64,000 nucleotides of DNA from Sphingosinithalassobacter tenebrarum (GCF_011057975.1 NZ_CP049109.1:2015001-2079000), one strand, 5' to 3'; positions 38,996 through 46,664 are shown, counted from the stretch's first letter. Notes: a model not told the origin generated them from the letters alone. Numbers and translations are program-made.

Positions 38996-39843
38996 TGGCT
39001 TTCGGAACCCCTGCTTATCCGACGATCCGCGATGGCGTGACCTATTCCGGCGCGCCGTTCAGTCCCGACCCGATCGCGCGGAAGATTTCGGGCGTCGCTG
39101 GGTCGTTCGACTTCAAGAGCTTTTTGACGCGCGGCGATCGGGAGAACGGTGCGCTGGCGCTCAATGATACGCTTGCGGACATTTGCGGCGGTGCAGACGC
39201 GATCGTCACCAACGCTACCAGCTTGTCGCTGAGCGACGATGGTCTGGTGATCGGCAGCGACGGGCTCAACCGCTATGTGCAGTTTCCCGACTCGTGGAAG
39301 TGCCCGGAGGACGAAACCGGGTGGCTGATGCAGATCGTGTTCAAGCACGATGCGGGGCACAGCTACGGCAATTCGAAGACGATCAGTATCGCCGGATGGG
39401 GGTATCAGCTCGGCGCGGAAATGCAGACGTCGATCCAGTTCTTGACGTCAGCCAGCGGAGTTCTGCAATCGTTTCGCGGATACACCGATGGGGGCAATGT
39501 CGAGTTCCCGAATACGCTCGCTCTGACCGACGGGAAATTCCACCTGCTTTCGGTGGGCGCGAAGATCGTCGGCGGGCAGATCACGCGATATTTCGGGGTA
39601 GATCGCGCCATCGTCACGGCGCCGCCGGCGGCGTTTGACGGCACGGTCAATCAGCCGGTCAACGCAGGAGCGCCCGGGTACGTCCTTGGCGGCCTGGCCG
39701 GATTCTCGGGCGCGGCAGTCGGTACTGTCCGGCATGCGCGAATGTGGCGCGAATCGCTGGTCGATAACGGTGCCGATTATGACATCGTCGACCTGATCCA
39801 CCTTAGCCACACCGAGCTGACCGCAGCGGGTCGGCTGGCGTGA
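38995..39843 (+). CDS. Receptor-binding-type tail protein, lectin/LamG-like
   Basis: A 282-aa protein with a jelly-roll-like strand pattern in residues ~90-270: GLVIGSDGLNRYVQFPDSW, ETGWLMQIVFKHDAGHSYGN, FHLLSVGAKIVGGQITRYFG and a VRHARMWRESLVDNG end, like concanavalin/LamG sandwich domains. Encoded after the SGNH fibre and before lysis genes, so likely a receptor-binding tip. Family assignment is structural guesswork from sequence pattern. Confidence 0.55.
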   Translation: MAFGTPAYPTIRDGVTYSGAPFSPDPIARKISGVAGSFDFKSFLTRGDRENGALALNDTLADICGGADAIVTNATSLSLSDDGLVIGSDGLNRYVQFPDSWKCPEDETGWLMQIVFKHDAGHSYGNSKTISIAGWGYQLGAEMQTSIQFLTSASGVLQSFRGYTDGGNVEFPNTLALTDGKFHLLSVGAKIVGGQITRYFGVDRAIVTAPPAAFDGTVNQPVNAGAPGYVLGGLAGFSGAAVGTVRHARMWRESLVDNGADYDIVDLIHLSHTELTAAGRLA

Positions 39844-40112
39844 CCGAAGCGCGCGGCATCGGCAATATGACAGAAGGCAAAGTGACGCGCGTCGAATGGG
39901 GCGTGATCGCGTCGCTGCTCGTCTCCGCCCTGACGCTCGCCTTCACCTTCGGCATTCTTTACGGCAACGTTCAGCGCAATGAACAGCGGATAGAGACCGT
40001 CGAAAGCAAGGTCGATGAAATGACTCTGCGGCTTGGCTCGATCGACGCCAATGTCGATTTTCTGGCGCAGCTTGCGCGGGAAGAACGGGCGCGCCGCGAC
40101 GCCGGTCGCTGA
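39840..40112 (+). CDS. Small membrane protein with coiled coil (lysis region)
   Basis: A 90-aa protein: one transmembrane segment (VIASLLVSALTLAFTFGILY, ~21-40) followed by a charged coiled coil (EQRIETVESKVDEMTLRLGS). This fits a class of phage proteins between fibres and holin. It may be holin-associated; function not proven. GTG 39840 overlaps the previous stop; ATG 39867 is an alternative. Confidence 0.58.
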   Translation: MTEARGIGNMTEGKVTRVEWGVIASLLVSALTLAFTFGILYGNVQRNEQRIETVESKVDEMTLRLGSIDANVDFLAQLAREERARRDAGR

Positions 40113-40136
40113 TTTTTCGAATCGAAGGAGAACCCT

Positions 40137-40403
40137 ATGCTCCAAGCATTTTGGGGCCGCGTTCGCGCGTGCCTTGTCGACGACTGGCGTCAGGCATGGC
40201 GATGGTGGTCGATCCGTCTGGGCGCGGCAAGCGGTCTGTCGTTCCTGCTTTCGACGGCGGAGCCATTGCTTTCCGCGTGGAGCCTGTTGCCGCCGGAAAG
40301 CCGCGGCCTTTTGCCCGAGACGTTCCGGTGGATCGCTCTCGCGCTCGCCGGGTTCGCTTTCGTTGCCCGCATCCTCAAGCAGAAGGAAAAGGATGATGTC
40401 TGA
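40137..40403 (+). CDS. Putative holin-like membrane protein
   Basis: An 88-aa protein with two hydrophobic segments (LGAASGLSFLLSTAEPLLSAW and WIALALAGFAFVARIL) around a short loop and a charged tail (KQKEKDDV). Size, topology and placement directly before the endolysin fit a class II-type holin. No family name recognised with certainty. Overlaps the endolysin start by 11 bp. Confidence 0.62.
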   Translation: MLQAFWGRVRACLVDDWRQAWRWWSIRLGAASGLSFLLSTAEPLLSAWSLLPPESRGLLPETFRWIALALAGFAFVARILKQKEKDDV

Positions 40404-41028
40404 TTCCGAGCCAACCGATGGATCGCGCCGGCGCACCGGCGGCGCCGCCATCGTGACAGCAGCCGCCGCGGCGATCATCGCGGCGCTCTTTCACGTTGAA
40501 GGAGGATATGTCGATCACCCCGACGATCCGGGCGGAGCAACGAACCACGGCATAACCGAACGGGTCGCGCGCGACCACGGATATGACGGACCTATGGCGG
40601 CGCTGCCGAAGGAAACCGCACAGGAAATCTATTTCGACGACTATATCGCCGCGCCGGGTTTCGATCGACTGCTCGAGATTTCTGTTCCCGTCGCCGAGGA
40701 AGCGATCGACAGCGGCGTGAATGCCGGACCCGCGATGCCGTCGCGATGGTTCCAAATCGCACTGAACAGCCTGAACCGGCAGGAACGCGATTTTCGCGAC
40801 ATTCGCGTGGACGGCCGTATCGGCCCGGCAAGCCTGGCGGCATATGCGGCGCTCGAGCGCGTGCGAGGCAAGGCAACCGCATGTCGACTGGTCGGGCGGC
40901 TGATGGACGCCCAACAGGCGGGCCATTATCTTTCGCTCGCTTCGGGCAACAGCCGGTTCGAGAGCTTCATGCCGGGCTGGATCGACGCACGAATCGGCAA
41001 TGTTGATTTCGAACGGTGCTACCGATGA
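40393..41028 (+). CDS. Endolysin, GH108-type lysozyme, with hydrophobic N-terminus
   Basis: A 211-aa muralytic enzyme. The GH108 signature FHVEGGYVDHPDDPGGATNHGIT has the catalytic Glu in EGGY (about residue 37). A domain similar to the family's peptidoglycan-binding half follows (VDGRIGPASLAAYAALERV). Just before the active site is an Ala/Gly-rich weak membrane segment (GGAAIVTAAAAAIIAALF) of the kind seen in signal-arrest-release endolysins. In the usual order holin, endolysin, spanins. Start 40393 or 40396. Confidence 0.88.
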   Translation: MMSDSEPTDGSRRRTGGAAIVTAAAAAIIAALFHVEGGYVDHPDDPGGATNHGITERVARDHGYDGPMAALPKETAQEIYFDDYIAAPGFDRLLEISVPVAEEAIDSGVNAGPAMPSRWFQIALNSLNRQERDFRDIRVDGRIGPASLAAYAALERVRGKATACRLVGRLMDAQQAGHYLSLASGNSRFESFMPGWIDARIGNVDFERCYR

Positions 41029-41450
41029 AGCTCGCTGACCTGGTGCCGCGCGCGGTCGCCGCGATCGCCGCATTGCTCGCCGTCGGTTTTCTGATCTGGT
41101 GGCTGTTCGTCCGGCCGTACTCGGCCGAACAGGCGGCGGTCGGCGCGAAGGTGGATGCGAGCGTGTCCGCGCGCACCGCGGATGCTGCCGGCGTCGCGCT
41201 GGATACACGCGTCGAGGTTTCGACCGAACATGCCGAGTCCGATGCAATCACCGAGGAGAATGACCGTGCGATCCATCAGGCCAACGGCGCTGAGTTGCCG
41301 ATCGGTGGCGACGTTGACGATGCTGGCCGCCGCGCTCTGTGCCTGCGGGCCGCGTACCAATATTCAGCTTGGTGCGTTGCCCTGTCCGGAGCTGCTCCGC
41401 GCGACCGGGCTTCTCGAGGAGACGCCGGGAGCAACGCCGCCGTCGAATGA
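41025..41450 (+). CDS. Rz-like i-spanin (inner membrane)
   Basis: A 141-aa protein with one N-terminal membrane span (VAAIAALLAVGFLIWWLFV, ~11-29), a periplasmic helical region (SAEQAAVGAKVDASVSARTA) and a Cys-containing region (ALCLRAAYQYSAWCVALSG) seen in i-spanins. Together with the nested outer-membrane lipoprotein it would fuse inner and outer membranes at lysis. ATG overlaps the endolysin stop. Confidence 0.7.
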   Translation: MKLADLVPRAVAAIAALLAVGFLIWWLFVRPYSAEQAAVGAKVDASVSARTADAAGVALDTRVEVSTEHAESDAITEENDRAIHQANGAELPIGGDVDDAGRRALCLRAAYQYSAWCVALSGAAPRDRASRGDAGSNAAVE

Positions 41451-41616
41451 CAGTTCGGGTGAGTGGGTGGCGTTTGGCGACCGCCAGACCGGCCAGCTCG
41501 ACAAGGCCAATGCCGACAAACGCGGCGCCGACCGGTTTCTGACCGAGTGCGAGCGGCTGCAGGCGGCGGCCGAGGCCGAGGCGCGGCGGAAGACGCGGTT
41601 TCTCGGAATATTCTAG
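41260..41616 (+). CDS. Rz1-like o-spanin lipoprotein, nested out of frame
   Basis: Starts inside the Rz-like gene in another frame and runs 166 bp past its end. The N-terminus from ATG 41260 gives a signal peptide (SVATLTMLAAALCAC) with a lipobox whose Cys is about residue 29. The mature part is Pro/Glu-rich with a helix GQLDKANADKRGADRFLTEC. A nested Rz/Rz1 pair is the standard arrangement. The start is uncertain because its Shine-Dalgarno (GAGGAG) is only 1 nt away. Confidence 0.68.
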   Translation: MTVRSIRPTALSCRSVATLTMLAAALCACGPRTNIQLGALPCPELLRATGLLEETPGATPPSNDSSGEWVAFGDRQTGQLDKANADKRGADRFLTECERLQAAAEAEARRKTRFLGIF

Positions 41617-41828
41617 GCGTTGGTGTTGATCGGTGGCGCCTGATGCACCGTCATGTTCGCCGACATCAGTTTATGCGCGATCGTCGCGCCGAAGGCGTCC
41701 TCCGCGACCTCGCGTTCGTCGAGCTGTCTCGAAAGCAGCGCCTGGCGCACGGTGCGCGGCACGGCCTTGACCGCCAGCGCGATATGAAATGCCAGTTCTT
41801 CCTCGCTGAATATCTGCGGTTCGCGCAT
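41613..41828 (-). CDS. 71-aa hypothetical protein, convergent to the spanins
   Basis: A helical protein (FSEEELAFHIALAVKAVPRTVRQALL, read in part). ATG 41828 is preferred over 41849 because GGAG lies 8 nt upstream. The stop overlaps the spanin stop region by 4 bp. It is the last gene before the integrase region. Function unknown. Confidence 0.5.
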   Translation of the reverse strand: MREPQIFSEEELAFHIALAVKAVPRTVRQALLSRQLDEREVAEDAFGATIAHKLMSANMTVHQAPPINTNA

Positions 41829-41892
41829 CGGGCTCGCTCCGTTCGGCATTTACATCGGTCGACCACTGCAAATCCAACATTGCAAGCCGGAT

Positions 41893-41991
41893 GGGGTATC
41901 GCCTGGGGTATCGGTCAAGATCGATGCGCCGCATGGCCGCGGTTTTCTGCCCGTTTGCGATCATAGCGGCGGAGGGATTGTCCGCCGCACG
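41893..41991. repeat. Repeat B: GGGGTA pair plus palindrome, arm-type sites of integrase 1
   Basis: TGGGGTATCG repeats twice (41892-41901 and 41904-41913), just upstream of the rightward integrase. A palindrome GCGGCGGA/TCCGCCGC lies at 41966-41988. The GGGGTATCGCC[C/T]GGGGTA block and the 73-bp distance to the palindrome match 12911-13007. Likely integrase arm-binding sites. Confidence 0.55.
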
Positions 41992-42029
41992 CGCCTGAAG
42001 CGCCAGATCCAGCAGTAAGGAAATGAGCA

Positions 42030-43211
42030 ATGCTCACCACCGCCGCGGTAAAGGCCGCGCGGCCGCGTTCGCGTGCCTACAAGATCTATGACGAGCGCGG
42101 GCTCTATCTCTATGTTGCGCCGACCGGTCTCAAATCCTTTCGGCTTCGCTACCGATTCGACGATCGCGAAAAGCTGATGACGATCGGCAGCTGGCCGGAT
42201 ATCGCGCTCGAGCAAGCGCGCGATCTGGCCGACGCGGCACGGCGCCTGGTCGAACATGGGGCGAACCCCATGGTGCAGGCTCGCCGATCGGCGGCCGCGC
42301 GGACGTTCGAAGCGGCCGCGCGCGAATGGCATGCGCATCAGCTGCCGCGGTGGAGCGAGCGGCATGCCGATGATGTGATCACCAGCCTCGAGCGCGACGT
42401 GTTTCCCGAAATCGGCAGCCGCTCGCTCGCGTCGATCGACGCGCCGGCGGTGCTCAAGGTGCTACGCCGTGTCGAAGCCCGCGGCCATCTGGAGACGGCG
42501 CGTCGCCTGCGGCAGCGGATTTCGGCGGTCTTCGCGCTGGCGATCTCGGAAGGCGCAGCCTCGGCCGATCCGGCGGCGATCGTCGGCCGCGCCATGCATG
42601 CGCCCGAAGCGCGAGGCCGGCAGCCGGCATTGCTCAACCTTGACCAATGTCGCGCGCTGCTGGTCGACTGCGATCGCGCCGGCGGCAGCTTCGACATCAA
42701 AGCCGCGTCGCGGTTCCTGGCGCTCACGGCGGTTCGCCTTGGTGCGCTGCGCGGCGCCCGGTGGGATGAATTCGAGGGGCTCGACGGCGCGGATGCGCTC
42801 TGGCGTGTGCCCGCGGCGCGTATGAAGCTGCGGCGCGCCAATAAGGCCGATTCCCAATTCGACCATATCGTTCCACTCGCGCCCGCCGCGGTCGCCATCC
42901 TCAACGATTTGCCGGGCGATCGGAAAGGCCTCGTCTTTCGCGGACGCAGCGGCAGGATCGGGGAGGGCGCGATCGGGGCGCTTTATGCGCGGGCGGGCTA
43001 TCGCGGCCGCCATGTGCCGCATGGCTGGCGGGCCAGTTTCTCGACGATTCTCAACGAGCGGTTTCCGAAGGATCGAGACGCGATCGATCTGTCGCTGGCG
43101 CATGCGCCGTCGAACAAGGTCGAGGCGGCGTATAACCGCTCTGTGCAGATCGCGCGTCGCCGGCGATTGTTCGATGCCTGGGCCTCGATGCTGCTCGACG
43201 GCGCAACCTGA
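42030..43211 (+). CDS. P4-type tyrosine integrase 1
   Basis: A 393-aa DUF4102/P4-family recombinase. The N-terminal arm-binding domain is YKIYDERGLYLYVAPTGLKS, the core-binding domain follows, and the catalytic part has TAVRLGALRGARW (Arg I), HGWRASF (His-x-x-Arg) and LSLAHAPSNKVEAAYNRS (His/Trp position and Tyr nucleophile). All catalytic residues are present. It lies inside the element, 2.4 kb from attR, and faces away from the tRNA, so its own target is not obvious; it may be left from another element that inserted here. Confidence 0.92.
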   Translation: MLTTAAVKAARPRSRAYKIYDERGLYLYVAPTGLKSFRLRYRFDDREKLMTIGSWPDIALEQARDLADAARRLVEHGANPMVQARRSAAARTFEAAAREWHAHQLPRWSERHADDVITSLERDVFPEIGSRSLASIDAPAVLKVLRRVEARGHLETARRLRQRISAVFALAISEGAASADPAAIVGRAMHAPEARGRQPALLNLDQCRALLVDCDRAGGSFDIKAASRFLALTAVRLGALRGARWDEFEGLDGADALWRVPAARMKLRRANKADSQFDHIVPLAPAAVAILNDLPGDRKGLVFRGRSGRIGEGAIGALYARAGYRGRHVPHGWRASFSTILNERFPKDRDAIDLSLAHAPSNKVEAAYNRSVQIARRRRLFDAWASMLLDGAT

Positions 43212-43263
43212 AACACCGTTCGCGAGGATTGGCACGATTTCCGCTTGCTCCCCTCGGGAGCCC

Positions 43264-43287
43264 ACGGGGCGGCGTAAGCCGCCCCGT
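43264..43287 (+). terminator. Hairpin after integrase 1
   Basis: A perfect 10-bp stem ACGGGGCGGC / GCCGCCCCGT around GTAA, 52 bp after the integrase stop. No T-run follows, so termination efficiency is uncertain. In the 178-bp gap to the next gene only this and a short GGTCTAT/ATAGACC hairpin (43382-43398) are seen. Confidence 0.5.
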
Positions 43288-43389
43288 CCGACAGTGCGCC
43301 TTGCGCTGTCGTTTGGTCTGTTCGCTTCGGTGCGGCGGGGACGGGGGGACTAAAAGCGCGTGCCGGAGGCACTCCTTTCATGGTCTATC

Positions 43390-44217
43390 TCATAGACCCC
43401 CGGTTTCATCGTTTCCGGAAGATTCGCGCTCCTGCTTCTCGCGCGCGTCGACCGCGGCGGCGAGGCTCCGCAGCGTTTCGCCGAGAAAGGCGTCGCCGGT
43501 CCAGGTCACGTCATGGCGCTCGACCTGCGTCATCTCCGCCAGCATCAGCTCGAAGGCCGCGTTTTCGCGAGCGCGGCGGTCGCGTTCACATTCGGGCGTG
43601 GGCGCCTTGCCGAGCAGGCGAGAAAGCCAGTTCTTCATCGCCGGCGGGCAAAGCAGGGCATAGGCGTTGCTTGCCTGGCGGACGAGTGGGCCTCCGGGCT
43701 GCGGATCCTCGATCGGTTCGCTGCGGCGCGTCCAGCTCAGAAAGCGGTGTTCGCGCAGACGTTTCAGGGCCGCGTGTACGGCGGCATAGGAGTGGCCGAT
43801 CGCCTCGGCGATGGTGCGGATCGCCGGTTCCAGTCTGCCGGTCGAATAATCGACGGTCTGATAGAGATATTCGAGCACCGCGATTCCTATTTCGCCGAGC
43901 TTTCCGTTGCGCGTGCCGGGTTCGACCTGTTGCCGTTCCGCGCGCGTCCGGCGCTCGAAACTGCGCGCCGCCTTGAGCATTGCCGCCGTCCACCGTTTGC
44001 CGCCGCGCTTCGTGCCGCCGTTTATCGGCCGCCAGATGCGCTCCTCGATCTGCCCGACATAATAGCTGTTGCGCCAGACCGGTTGCCCCGATCGAGGGCT
44101 ATCGCCCCGAGCGAAGCGCGCGCGGCTCTCCCTGCCGGGCGTCGACCCGGTAAGCAGCGAGGAAAAGGCGCCGATCGGCCGGGCGCCGTGCGGTGTCGAT
44201 GATGCGCGCCCCGTCAT
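43390..44217 (-). CDS. Winged-helix DNA-binding protein, Rep-like layout
   Basis: A 275-aa protein. The centre (residues ~105-175) has LGEIGIAVLEYLYQTVDYST, TGRLEPAIRTIAEAIGHSYAAVHAALKRL and FLSWTRRSEP: a winged helix preceded by a helix bundle, with ...GKLGEIGI... as found in helix-turn-helix proteins encoded by mobile elements and small replicons, sometimes annotated as replication proteins. N-terminus basic; C-terminus acidic. It follows integrase 2 by 22 bp on the same strand and may be co-expressed. Function unknown. Confidence 0.6.
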   Translation of the reverse strand: MTGRASSTPHGARPIGAFSSLLTGSTPGRESRARFARGDSPRSGQPVWRNSYYVGQIEERIWRPINGGTKRGGKRWTAAMLKAARSFERRTRAERQQVEPGTRNGKLGEIGIAVLEYLYQTVDYSTGRLEPAIRTIAEAIGHSYAAVHAALKRLREHRFLSWTRRSEPIEDPQPGGPLVRQASNAYALLCPPAMKNWLSRLLGKAPTPECERDRRARENAAFELMLAEMTQVERHDVTWTGDAFLGETLRSLAAAVDAREKQERESSGNDETGGL

Positions 44218-44239
44218 GCCCGGTTCTCCCGGGCAATGC

Positions 44240-45493
44240 TCAGCGATTGCCGAGCAATATTGCGGTAGGCGGCAGCCCTTCCATCAGCATGTCCCCCCAG
44301 GCCTGCGCCAGCTGGCGCCTGCGCGGCATATAGGCCGCGCGATTGTAGGCCGCCTCGACGCCATCTGGAACATGAGCGAGCATCAGATCGATAATTGCGC
44401 GATCGCGTTCGCGGTCTTCCACCGCGGCGCGTTCGTTCATGATCGTCGAAAAGGTCGCGCGCCATCCGTGCGGGACATGCCGATCGCGCAGTCCGGCATC
44501 GAGATATACCGCGCTGATCGTCGAATCGCTGAGTGGTTTCTTCGGATCGCGTGACGAGGGGAAGAGAAAGACAGCGTTCGGGCCCGCGATACGGAGCGCG
44601 CCGCGGACCAGCTCGGCCGACCAGGTCGACAGCGGAACGACGAACTCGTAACCGGCGTCCGCCTTGCGCTCGCGCGAAAGCTTCATCTTCGCGGCGGGAA
44701 TGCGCCAGACCGGTTCCGGCCCGTCCAGCCCCTCGAATTCGCTCGGCGCAGCATTGCGAAGGGGCCCCGACCGGACGGCGGTCAATGCCATAAGGCGCGA
44801 AGCGAGTTTGGTCTGTCGCGCCGCCGACTGCATTTCGACTGCCCGCAGGACCTCGCGCGCGTCCTCGATCGTCCGTACCGCGGGCCAGAGCCGTTTCGGA
44901 ACCGGCTTGAGCGCCTTGGCGATCACATGCGCTGGGTCGTCCTCGCATCGCCCCGTCGAAATTCCGTGAACGAACACGTCGGAGGTATGCTGGCGCACGC
45001 GATGCGCCATTTCGATCGCGCCGGAACTTTCCACCTTGCGGATCGCCTGCAGCACCATCGCCGCCGTGACCTGGGCGATCGGAACCGAACCGATCGCCGG
45101 GAAGACGTGGTTCTCCAGCCGGTCGAGGATTTGCCTCGCATAACGGGCATTCCAGCCCGATTTGTATGTCGCGTGCCACTCCTCGGCGATCGCGCGGAAT
45201 GTGGTCTCGGCCGAGAGTGCGGCTTGCGCGCGCGTCTGCTTTCTCGCGATCGATGGATCGATGCCGTCGCGGATCTGCTTTCGCGCCCGATCGCGCAGCT
45301 CGCGTGCTTCCTGCAACGTCACTTCCGGATACAGCCCGAAGGTGAGGCGCTTCTCGCGCTTCGCAATGCGATATTTCATCCGCCAGGACTTCGCGCCGGC
45401 GGGGGTGACATAGAGGTACAACCCGCCCGCATCGCCTAACTTGTACGGCTTCTCGCGCGGCTTGGCCGACCGACATTCCCGATCGGTCAGCAT
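44240..45493 (-). CDS. P4-type tyrosine integrase 2 (tRNA-Asn integrase)
   Basis: A 417-aa P4-family recombinase. Arm-binding domain: KLGDAGGLYLYVTPAGAKSW. Catalytic motifs: TAVRSGPLRNAA (Arg I), HGWRATF (His-x-x-Arg) and LMLAHVPDGVEAAYNRAAY (His and Tyr nucleophile, nine residues apart as in lambda Int). Its promoter side faces attR and the arm sites at 45497-45540, the normal layout for the enzyme that inserted this element into tRNA-Asn. Start ATG 45493. It belongs to the same family as integrase 1 but is clearly a different sequence. Confidence 0.93.
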   Translation of the reverse strand: MLTDRECRSAKPREKPYKLGDAGGLYLYVTPAGAKSWRMKYRIAKREKRLTFGLYPEVTLQEARELRDRARKQIRDGIDPSIARKQTRAQAALSAETTFRAIAEEWHATYKSGWNARYARQILDRLENHVFPAIGSVPIAQVTAAMVLQAIRKVESSGAIEMAHRVRQHTSDVFVHGISTGRCEDDPAHVIAKALKPVPKRLWPAVRTIEDAREVLRAVEMQSAARQTKLASRLMALTAVRSGPLRNAAPSEFEGLDGPEPVWRIPAAKMKLSRERKADAGYEFVVPLSTWSAELVRGALRIAGPNAVFLFPSSRDPKKPLSDSTISAVYLDAGLRDRHVPHGWRATFSTIMNERAAVEDRERDRAIIDLMLAHVPDGVEAAYNRAAYMPRRRQLAQAWGDMLMEGLPPTAILLGNR

Positions 45494-45496
45494 CCG

Positions 45497-45540
45497 GTGC
45501 CCCCAACGGAATCAGTGCGTGCCCCGATAATGCCCCCAAT
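45497..45540. promoter_or_regulatory. Right integrase arm-type sites
   Basis: GTGCCCCCAA (45497-45506), ACGGAATCAG (45506-45515), a degenerate GTGCCCCGAT (45519-45528) and TGCCCCCAAT (45531-45540) lie between integrase 2 and attR. They match 1127-1162 at the left end. Confidence 0.7.
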
Positions 45541-45651
45541 GAGCGCTGGATTGGCTTGGACCGGTCGCGACTGCATCGGACCAAACTGCTCAGGATTTCA
45601 GCGGGTTTGCAAGCTTTTTTGGTCCGCTTTGAGCCGGTTTGGACTGGCTCA

Positions 45652-45671
45652 TGGCTCCCCGGGCCTGATTC
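45652..45671. repeat. attR core (3' end of intact tRNA-Asn)
   Basis: TGGCTCCCCGGGCCTGATTC, equal to attL except for one base. It covers the CCA end, acceptor stem and part of the T stem, so integration leaves the tRNA gene whole. Confidence 0.9.
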
Positions 45672-45726
45672 GAACAGGCGACCGATCGATTAACAGTCGA
45701 TTGCTCTACCGCTGAGCTACCGGGGA
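45652..45726 (-). tRNA. tRNA-Asn(GTT), phage integration target
   Basis: A 75-nt gene with encoded CCA. The acceptor stem TCCCCGG pairs with CCGGGGA, the D arm is AGCTCAGCGGTAGAGCA, the anticodon loop CTGTTAA gives GTT, and the T loop is TTCGAAT. Discriminator G. The 3' end doubles as attR. Confidence 0.95.
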
Positions 45727-45748
45727 ATGCCGTGGATGGCGACGGCGC

Positions 45749-45823
45749 TGGCTCCCTGAGTTGGATTCGAACCAACGGCCGCTCGATTAACAGTCGAGAG
45801 CTCTACCGCTGAGCTATCAGGGA
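45749..45823 (-). tRNA. tRNA-Asn(GTT), second tandem copy
   Basis: A 75-nt gene, 22 bp from the first tRNA-Asn. Acceptor TCCCTGA/TCAGGGA, anticodon loop CTGTTAA, T loop TTCGAAT, CCA encoded. The acceptor stem differs from copy 1, so it would not serve as the same att site. Confidence 0.95.
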
Positions 45824-45893
45824 ACAGCGCCGTAGGCGGGGTCCAATAAGAGCGGTTCGCACGCGATGCAAGCCCTTCGATCGGACCGGCGGT

Positions 45894-46664
45894 TCAGGCG
45901 ATGAATTGCTCCATCGTGATACGCTCGTCGAGCGCGTGCTCGGGATCGAACAACAAGGTGAGATTGCGCACCTGATCGATCGCCACGTCGACGCGCGCGA
46001 CGTCGCGCACTTCGCGCTGGTCGGCGACGGCGCTTACCGGGCGTTTGGCAGGTTCCAGAACCTTCATACCGATCCGCATCCGTTCGGGAAGCAGCGCGCC
46101 GCGCCAGCGCCGGGGGCGGAAGGGACTGATCGGCGTGAGCGCCAGCAGCCCCGAAGCGAGCGGCAGGATCGGACCGTGCGCCGAAAGATTGTACGCCGTC
46201 GATCCGGCGGGCGTCGCCACCAGCAGACCGTCGCACACCAGCTCGGGCAGGACGACCCGATCATTGATCGTCACTTCGATCTTGGCGGTCTGGCGCGTTT
46301 CACGCAGCAGCGAGACTTCGTTGATCGCGGGCAGCACGAACTGCTCGTTGTCGATCGTCACCGCCGTCATGGTCAGCGGGGAGACGCGGAAGGGGCGCGC
46401 GCGCTGCAGCCGGTCGAGCAGGCCTTCCTGCCGCCATTCGTTCATCAGGAAGCCGACCGTGCCCAGGTTCATGCCGAACACCGGCACGATCCGCCGCCGC
46501 TCCAGCATCGCGTGCAGCGTCTGCAGCATGAAGCCGTCACCGCCCAGCGCGACGATCATGTCGGCTTCTTCCAGCGGAACCCAGTCATGCGCCTCGTGCA
46601 GCTCGGCGGCGGCCATCTGCGCCGATTTGACGGGGGAGGCGACGAGCGCGCAGGCCTTGTTCAT
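45894..46664 (-). CDS. nadK: NAD kinase
   Basis: A 256-aa cytoplasmic enzyme that phosphorylates NAD to NADP. The family motifs are complete: VALGGDGFMLQTLH (GGDG, residues ~40-53), GMNLGTVGFLMN, AINEVSLLR (NE pair) and ATPAGSTAYNLSAHGPIL. Start ATG overlaps the moaA stop by 4 bp, so both genes are translated from one mRNA, although no metabolic link is needed. Confidence 0.95.
   Translation of the reverse strand: MNKACALVASPVKSAQMAAAELHEAHDWVPLEEADMIVALGGDGFMLQTLHAMLERRRIVPVFGMNLGTVGFLMNEWRQEGLLDRLQRARPFRVSPLTMTAVTIDNEQFVLPAINEVSLLRETRQTAKIEVTINDRVVLPELVCDGLLVATPAGSTAYNLSAHGPILPLASGLLALTPISPFRPRRWRGALLPERMRIGMKVLEPAKRPVSAVADQREVRDVARVDVAIDQVRNLTLLFDPEHALDERITMEQFIA

Larger units (their letters stand above)
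1049..45671. mobile_element. Integrated temperate siphophage (prophage) in tRNA-Asn
   Basis: A 44.6-kb element bounded by a 20-bp direct repeat, TGGCTCCCCGGGCC[G/T]GATTC, at 1049-1068 and at 45652-45671; the right copy is the 3' end of an intact tRNA-Asn gene. Both ends carry GTGCCCCCAA-like arm sites in the same orientation. An AlpA-type excisionase lies next to attL and a P4-type integrase next to attR. Inside are an early operon, CI/Cro-like regulators and a full head, tail and lysis gene set with no obvious broken gene, so the prophage may be functional. That is inference: no induction evidence can be read from sequence. Confidence 0.9.

Noticed and set aside
45749..45823. Second tRNA-Asn as an alternative attachment site
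   Set aside because: Its acceptor stem sequence differs from attL; only the first copy matches over 20 bp.
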